Shown here: one piece after another, positions 59,999 to 64,000 of the stretch
How positions within the stretch are numbered: the stretch's first letter is position 1
How the letters are laid out: each line of letters starts with the position of its first letter
Source of the DNA: an uncultured Lachnospiraceae bacterium
Lineage (GTDB): Bacteria > Bacillota > Clostridia > Lachnospirales > Lachnospiraceae
DNA: 64,000 nucleotides
Reading direction: 5' to 3'
NCBI GenBank assembly: GCA_910584585.1
Contig: CAJUBP010000018.1
Location: 1 to 64,000 of the forward strand
Made by a program: the position numbers and the translations under genes
The notes under the pieces: model-generated
Seen by the model: the letters and a program-made list of their open reading frames with translations, nothing else
What the model was told of the DNA's origin: nothing
The model's database searches: none

Positions 59999-60721
59999 TT
60001 GGAAAATTTTCAGATGAAGGATTTTTTACAGCTGATAGCGAAGGATAAGCGGACCCTGGAAATGTTCCGTTACCTGATGAACAGTTCCTATATCCGTGTG
60101 GTGAATTATCACAATACCAATCCGGTGGACGCCGAACGGTTTGAGGCGGAAATAAAATATTTCAGCGAACATTTTGTTCCGGTTACCTTAAAAGATCTGG
60201 GACAGTTTTTTGAGACGAAGGTATGGCCTTATGAGAAGCCGGGCCTGATTCCAGCAATTTTCGAGGGCTTCCGCAATCACTATGACGTGATGCTGCCGAT
60301 TCTGGACAAGTATCACTTTACCGGATGGTTTTATTTTCCCAGCTTTTTTATGGATGTGCCGGTGAAAGAACAGCTTGCGTTCAGCGAGGAGCATGATTTG
60401 AATGTATCTGATAAGGAGTTGTATCCGGATCAGCGGGTAGCCTTAAACTGGGAGGAAGTAAGAGAGATTGCAAAAAGGCATGAAATCTGCTGCCATACCG
60501 GAAATCATTTTGAAATTACCAAGGAGACCTCCGAAGAGGATATGCAGCGGGAAATTGTCACGGCCAAACGGTATCTGGAAGAGAAAATCGGCCGGGAAGT
60601 GGAAGTGTTCTGCTGGCTGTACGGAGAGGAATACCATTACAACGAGAAGGCCCACAAATTCTTAAAGGAAGCGGGATACAAATATGTGGTCAGCAACCTG
60701 AAATTAGAGAGAATCCGGTAG
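59999..60721 (+). CDS. NodB-fold polysaccharide-deacetylase-like protein, atypical
   Basis: About 240 residues from a TTG start after GGGAGGAG. The fold is recognisable from RVVNYHNTNPVDAERFEAEI, the VTLKDLGQFF block, and YDVMLPILDKYHFTGWFYFP. The H-x3-H metal motif survives as HTGNH, but the usual TFDDG motif is replaced by IFEGF, so both Asp residues are missing. No signal peptide is present, and the enzyme would be cytoplasmic. It may be a hydrolase or deacetylase of a small sugar derivative in the pathway rather than of a wall polymer. Confidence 0.7.
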   Translation: MENFQMKDFLQLIAKDKRTLEMFRYLMNSSYIRVVNYHNTNPVDAERFEAEIKYFSEHFVPVTLKDLGQFFETKVWPYEKPGLIPAIFEGFRNHYDVMLPILDKYHFTGWFYFPSFFMDVPVKEQLAFSEEHDLNVSDKELYPDQRVALNWEEVREIAKRHEICCHTGNHFEITKETSEEDMQREIVTAKRYLEEKIGREVEVFCWLYGEEYHYNEKAHKFLKEAGYKYVVSNLKLERIR

Positions 60722-60732
60722 GAGGAAAAACC

Positions 60733-62442
60733 GTGAGAAGAAGTGAGAAAATTTTGAAGGGGCCTGACGCCAGCTTTAACCGGGCAGTCTATAAATCCAT
60801 GGGGTTTTCCGACAATGATTTGAAAAAGCCCATCATTGGCATCGCCAATACCTGGAGCGAACTGGTGCCGGGAAGCTATCATCTGCGGGAACTGGCAGAC
60901 AGCGTAAAACGGGGGATTTACGCGGCGGGAGGAACGCCGGTGGAATTCGGCGTGATCGGCGCCTGCGACGGGACAGCCCAGGGAAATGAAGGGATGCGCT
61001 ATATTCTTCCCTCCCGGGATCTGATTGCCAATGACGTGGAGATTATGGTACAGGCCCACCAGTTAGACGGAGTGGCGCTTCTTGGTTCCTGCGACAAAAT
61101 CGTGCCAGGGCTTCTGATGGCGGCTGCAAGGCTGAAGCTTCCTGCTATCCTCCTTCCCGGCGGACCTATGCAGGGCGGCCCGGTATTTGATGGAAGGTCC
61201 TCTGACCTGACCTCTCTTTCCGAGGGCTGCGGCATGGTGAAAGCAGGAGTGTTGACAGAAGATGAATTGTATGAATTGGAAAATGCCTGCGGGCCGGGCT
61301 GCGGATCCTGTTCTTTCTACGGAACGGCCAATACCATGTGCTGTCTGGCGGAGTGTATGGGCATGACCCTCCCCGGCGGGGCTCTGACTCCGGCAGTGTA
61401 CGCGGAACGCAGGAGGATTGCCTTTGCCACAGGGGAAAAAATTGTAGCTTTAGTGGAACAGGGCATTGACGCCGGGCAGATCATCCATGAGAAATCTCTG
61501 GAAAACGCCGTCCGGTTTCTGAACGCCACCGGAGGTTCCACCAACGGCATTCTGCATCTTCTGGCAATTGCGGAGGAAGCGGGAATTGACAGCAGAGCGA
61601 TGATGGAAAAATTTAAGTCCATTGGAATGGAAACGCCGCTGATTGTGAAGGTAAATCCGGCCTCCCCGTACAATATGGAAGATTTCTACCATTCCGGCGG
61701 CGTTCCCCAGGTAATGAAAGAACTGGAATCCCTGTTAAATCTGGACATTATGACTGTGACAGGAGAAAGCCTTGGAATAAACCTACAAAAATTCAGGGAG
61801 AAGAATGTAAACCGAAACATCATAAAAACCCTGGAAGAACCCTTCAGCAGATTCGGAGGAATCGCCGTGCTAGAGGGCAATCTGGCCCCGGAAGGGTGCA
61901 TCACCAAGCCTTCCGCCATCAAAGAGAATATGCATATCTTCCACGGGACAGCCAGGGTATTTGACTGTGAAGAAGATGCGGAAGCCGCCATTTTAAGCGG
62001 GAAAATCCATCCAGGAAATGTGGTGGTAATACGATACGAAGGCCCCAAAGGCGGACCAGGCATGCGGGAAATGTATAAAGCCATGAAATACCTGTATGGA
62101 ATGGGACTTTCAGAAAGCACTGCGTTGATTACCGACGGACGGTTTTCCGGAACCAACAACGGCTGCTTCGCAGGCCACATTTCGCCAGAAGCGGCAGAAG
62201 GCGGCCCCATTGCCCTGGTAGAAGACGGAGATGAAATCACAGTAGATATCCCCGCCGGCAGCATTACGCTCCACGTAGGAGATGACGAACTGAAAAAGCG
62301 GAGACAACAATTTATCCCGCCAAAACCCAAATACACCCAAGGCTATCTGGGACTATACTCCAGACTGGCGTCCTCTGCAAGCAGAGGAGCAGTACTCTCC
62401 CTACAGGATAAACATCCCCAAAAAGAAAAATCACAGCCCTAA
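60733..62442 (+). CDS. IlvD/Edd family dehydratase
   Basis: 569 residues from GTG after TAGGAGG. It removes water from a dihydroxy acid to give a 2-keto acid. Iron-sulfur Cys residues are seen in GACDGTAQG, LGSCDKIVPG and GPGCGSCSFYG; GGSTNGILHLLAIA and TDGRFSGTNNGCFAGHISPE are family blocks. The genome context (aldolase, acylating dehydrogenase, kinase, SDR, no ilv genes) suggests a sugar-acid dehydratase forming a 2-keto-3-deoxy acid rather than valine/isoleucine synthesis, though a biosynthetic role cannot be excluded. Confidence 0.88.
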   Translation: MRRSEKILKGPDASFNRAVYKSMGFSDNDLKKPIIGIANTWSELVPGSYHLRELADSVKRGIYAAGGTPVEFGVIGACDGTAQGNEGMRYILPSRDLIANDVEIMVQAHQLDGVALLGSCDKIVPGLLMAAARLKLPAILLPGGPMQGGPVFDGRSSDLTSLSEGCGMVKAGVLTEDELYELENACGPGCGSCSFYGTANTMCCLAECMGMTLPGGALTPAVYAERRRIAFATGEKIVALVEQGIDAGQIIHEKSLENAVRFLNATGGSTNGILHLLAIAEEAGIDSRAMMEKFKSIGMETPLIVKVNPASPYNMEDFYHSGGVPQVMKELESLLNLDIMTVTGESLGINLQKFREKNVNRNIIKTLEEPFSRFGGIAVLEGNLAPEGCITKPSAIKENMHIFHGTARVFDCEEDAEAAILSGKIHPGNVVVIRYEGPKGGPGMREMYKAMKYLYGMGLSESTALITDGRFSGTNNGCFAGHISPEAAEGGPIALVEDGDEITVDIPAGSITLHVGDDELKKRRQQFIPPKPKYTQGYLGLYSRLASSASRGAVLSLQDKHPQKEKSQP

Positions 62443-62527
62443 GATTATCACAAATAAAAGCCGGCTCTTTTTGTGATAGCCTACAAACTATAACAAATGA
62501 AGAGACTTAATTTTAAAACATGCTCTA

Positions 62528-62687
62528 GCACTCCATCCGGCCAGAAATCACAATTGCGCTCTACATGCTCCGCACCATTGTTGCATTAAAATTTCTAGCT
62601 GATGAAACCACATCGCCGTCAAAATTTTGCCTTGCACTAGCACGAATCATGCAAAGCACACCTGCAATTTCTAGCCGGATGGAGCGC
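62528..62687. repeat. palindromic element, second copy of the ACC(G/A)CATCGCC core family
   Basis: Outer arms 62528-62548 and 62667-62687 are complementary in 19 of 21 bases (CTCCATCCGG). Inner arms TAAAATTT and AAATTTT pair. The unpaired core ACCACATCGCC and GCCTTGCACT matches the element at 19399-19555, whose arms are entirely different. Preceded by the AGAGCATGTTTTAAAA-like motif near 62511. Confidence 0.7.
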
Positions 62688-62690
62688 TAA

Positions 62691-63095
62691 CGCTACAACG
62701 AACAATCAATATATCGATATCCAGGAAAGGCAGGATGGCCCTTTGGCTAAGCAAACGATTCATGGGCGTCCTTAGTGAAGGCGAAATCCACTGCTTACGA
62801 AGACTTAGGAAGGAAGGCTTTCCTGACTTCCTAAGGAACTGTTCAGAAATAACTTTTAAATAGTGCGCAGAATTTTTCTCCGGCAGCGCCGTTCAAAAAT
62901 TAGGCGCATAGCGGGCTATGTAACTGATTTTTGAACGGCGCTGCCGGAGAAAAGGGCAAGCAATATTAAAAGTTATTTCTGAACAGTTTCGTAGCCGCAG
63001 TTAGCAGTTAGTTCGCCGCAACGTTGCCCAGTCTGCGTGCCAAAGGGCCATCCTGCCTTTCCGTCCGTATCCCACTATGAAAAGTTCACTCTACT
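62691..63095 (+). repeat. MITE-like palindromic element, copy C, interrupted
   Basis: Same family as copies at 8576 and 9348: left end CGCTACAACGAAC, outer arms GGCAGGATGGCCCTTTGGC and GCCAAAGGGCCATCCTGCC, right end GTTCACTCTAC. A second palindromic element (62835-62989) is inserted in its inner stem. The 673 bases between the dehydratase and SDR genes hold only these three nested or adjacent elements. Confidence 0.85.
62835..62989. mobile_element. nested MITE with TA target duplication
   Basis: Ends GAACTGTTCAGAAATAACTT and complement (AAGTTATTTCTGAACAGTTT) form terminal inverted repeats of about 25 bp, flanked by TA on both sides; removal restores the uninterrupted stem seen in copy B. Inside, TTCTCCGGCAGCGCCGTTCA pairs with its complement, and the loop is the complement of GTTACATAGCCCGCTA. 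No coding capacity. Confidence 0.75.
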
Positions 63096-63115
63096 ACAAG
63101 CAGAAAGGAGAATAT

Positions 63116-63895
63116 ATGTCATTTGATTTTAAAGGAAAAACAGTAGGAGTCACCGGCGCAGCAGGAATTTCCGGCATTGGCTTTGCCATTGCAAAAAAAT
63201 TCCTAGAATCCGGAGCCAAAGTATTCCTCTGCGATTTAAAAGAACAAGCTTTGCAGGAAGCCCAGAAAGAGCTATCCCCTCTTGGGGAAGTAAAAACCTA
63301 TGTTATGGATGTATCCAAGGCAGATTCCGTGCGGGACGTATTTGCCCAGGCAAAAAAAGAACTGGGTTACATAGATATTTTTGTAAATAACGCAGGCATT
63401 TATCCCCAGGCCTTTGTCTGCGATATGGAGGAAGAGCTGTGGGACGCAGTGATGAATGTGAATCTGAAATCCATATTCTTATGCGCCAGGGAATGCAGCA
63501 GATATATGAAAGAAAAGGGCGGCGTGATTCTCAATGCGGCCAGCTACGCTTCCCTTCTGGGTTCCGCCGGCAGCGGGGCCTACGCAGCCAGTAAGGCGGC
63601 TGTCTACAGCCTGACGAAAACGCTGGCGGCGGAGCTTGCGCCTTACCGTATCCGGGTCAATGGATATATTCCCGGAGTGATTAAGACGGGAATGACAGCC
63701 GGCGTTATCCGCAGCAAGGGAGAAGAACTGGTGGATGCCATCGCCCTTCACAGGCTGGGAAAGCCGGAGGATGTGGCAAACGCGGCGGCTTTTCTGGCGT
63801 CTCTGGAAGCGTCTTATCTGACCGGGACATTTATTGAAATCAGCGGCGGGAAACTCTGTGTGCAGAATCCCGATTTTCCCTGGAAGCAGGAGTAG
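63116..63895 (+). CDS. short-chain dehydrogenase/reductase
   Basis: 259 residues, NAD(P)-dependent. The cofactor loop is GVTGAAGISGIGFAIA (a slightly expanded GxxxGxG), NNAGIY is present, and the catalytic residues lie in SYASLLGSAGSGAYAASKAA (Ser, then Tyr-x3-Lys). PGVIKTGMTAG and ASYLTGTFIEISGG close the family pattern. The start follows AAAGGAG. It could oxidise a sugar to the acid used by the dehydratase, or reduce a keto acid. The repeat block upstream may separate it from the dehydratase transcript. Confidence 0.9.
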   Translation: MSFDFKGKTVGVTGAAGISGIGFAIAKKFLESGAKVFLCDLKEQALQEAQKELSPLGEVKTYVMDVSKADSVRDVFAQAKKELGYIDIFVNNAGIYPQAFVCDMEEELWDAVMNVNLKSIFLCARECSRYMKEKGGVILNAASYASLLGSAGSGAYAASKAAVYSLTKTLAAELAPYRIRVNGYIPGVIKTGMTAGVIRSKGEELVDAIALHRLGKPEDVANAAAFLASLEASYLTGTFIEISGGKLCVQNPDFPWKQE

Positions 63896-63955
63896 GAGAG
63901 AGAGAGTGAAGGAATTTGACAGAACTTTCACAATTTATTTGTGCCTTGGAAAGGA

Positions 63956-64000
63956 ATGGCGAAATATATGGAAAAATTACATGTTGATGTGAAATCTCTG
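63956..64000 (+). CDS. start of a further gene, cut by the window end
   Basis: An open frame reading MAKYMEKLHVDVKSL runs to the window edge; AAAGGA is close to its start, and the internal ATG (MEKLHV) may be the real one. Too short to identify. Confidence 0.3.
   Translation, partial: MAKYMEKLHVDVKSL

Noticed and set aside
60733..62442. assignment as ilvD of branched-chain biosynthesis
   Set aside because: The family match is clear, but no ilv or leu genes are near and the neighbours are catabolic, so the symbol is withheld.
1..64000. tRNA or rRNA genes
   Set aside because: No cloverleaf-like CCA-ending or rRNA-like segments were noticed on either strand when reading intergenic regions.

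Overview
The window reads as a chromosomal segment of a Lachnospiraceae-type Firmicute (class Clostridia). The reasons are strong GGAGG ribosome binding sites, a zinc-type S14, rpsD inside the alpha operon next to rpoA, a long L17, many Rpn/PD-(D/E)XK nuclease remnants, GHKL-kinase and MATE genes typical of gut clostridia, and secreted proteins with YYL/YYF wall-type repeats. The genus cannot be fixed from the sequence.

Region 1 (1-7.2 kb) is a decayed accessory segment. It holds a DUF932 plasmid/phage-type protein, a Rad52-like annealing protein, a broken DUF5688 gene, a frameshifted Rpn nuclease, a DUF262 gene with three lesions (one of them a complete IS1634/IS4-type insertion at 4975-6799), and another Rpn fragment.

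Region 2 (7.2-19.6 kb) holds an orphan GHKL sensor kinase, a compact module that looks like an Fst/par type I toxin-antitoxin (32-residue membrane peptide plus a convergent antisense RNA with its own promoter and a shared terminator) flanked by inverted copies of a MITE-like element, two GH3 beta-glucosidases (one circularly permuted and membrane-anchored at both ends) around a GtrA-like protein, lgt, a MATE exporter, an unknown protein and several palindromic repeats.

Region 3 (19.6-32.9 kb) is the S10-spc ribosomal protein operon, rpsJ to infA with secY, adk, map and a KOW protein, behind a good sigma-A promoter and a 230-nt leader. The rest of the alpha operon (rpmJ, rpsM, rpsK, rpsD, rpoA, rplQ) lies at 46.9-50.5 kb with its own promoter.

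Region 4 (32.9-46.7 kb) separates the two halves. It is about 14 kb of envelope genes: a secreted NodB deacetylase, a 193-residue FimB-sized tyrosine recombinase lying between two inverted, near-identical palindromic sites, and then, in the opposite direction, a transglutaminase-like surface protein, an MBOAT O-acyltransferase with a DHHW/AlgX-like partner, a G5/DUF348 lipoprotein and two more secreted repeat proteins. The layout suggests a phase-variable switch between two divergent sets of surface genes.

Region 5 (50.7-64 kb) holds an unknown coiled-coil protein and then a catabolic cluster: IclR regulator with GTTC-N9-GAAC operators, PfkB kinase, acylating aldehyde dehydrogenase and 4-hydroxy-2-oxovalerate-type aldolase (gene pair separated by a 5x tandem duplication of the first gene's own 3' end), divergent AraC regulator, lipoprotein solute-binding protein without permeases, MATE exporter, an unknown protein, a NodB-like protein lacking the Asp pair, an IlvD/Edd dehydratase, and after a block of nested repeats an SDR dehydrogenase. 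Together these suggest sugar or sugar-acid breakdown via a 2-keto-3-deoxy acid to pyruvate plus an aldehyde and then acyl-CoA.
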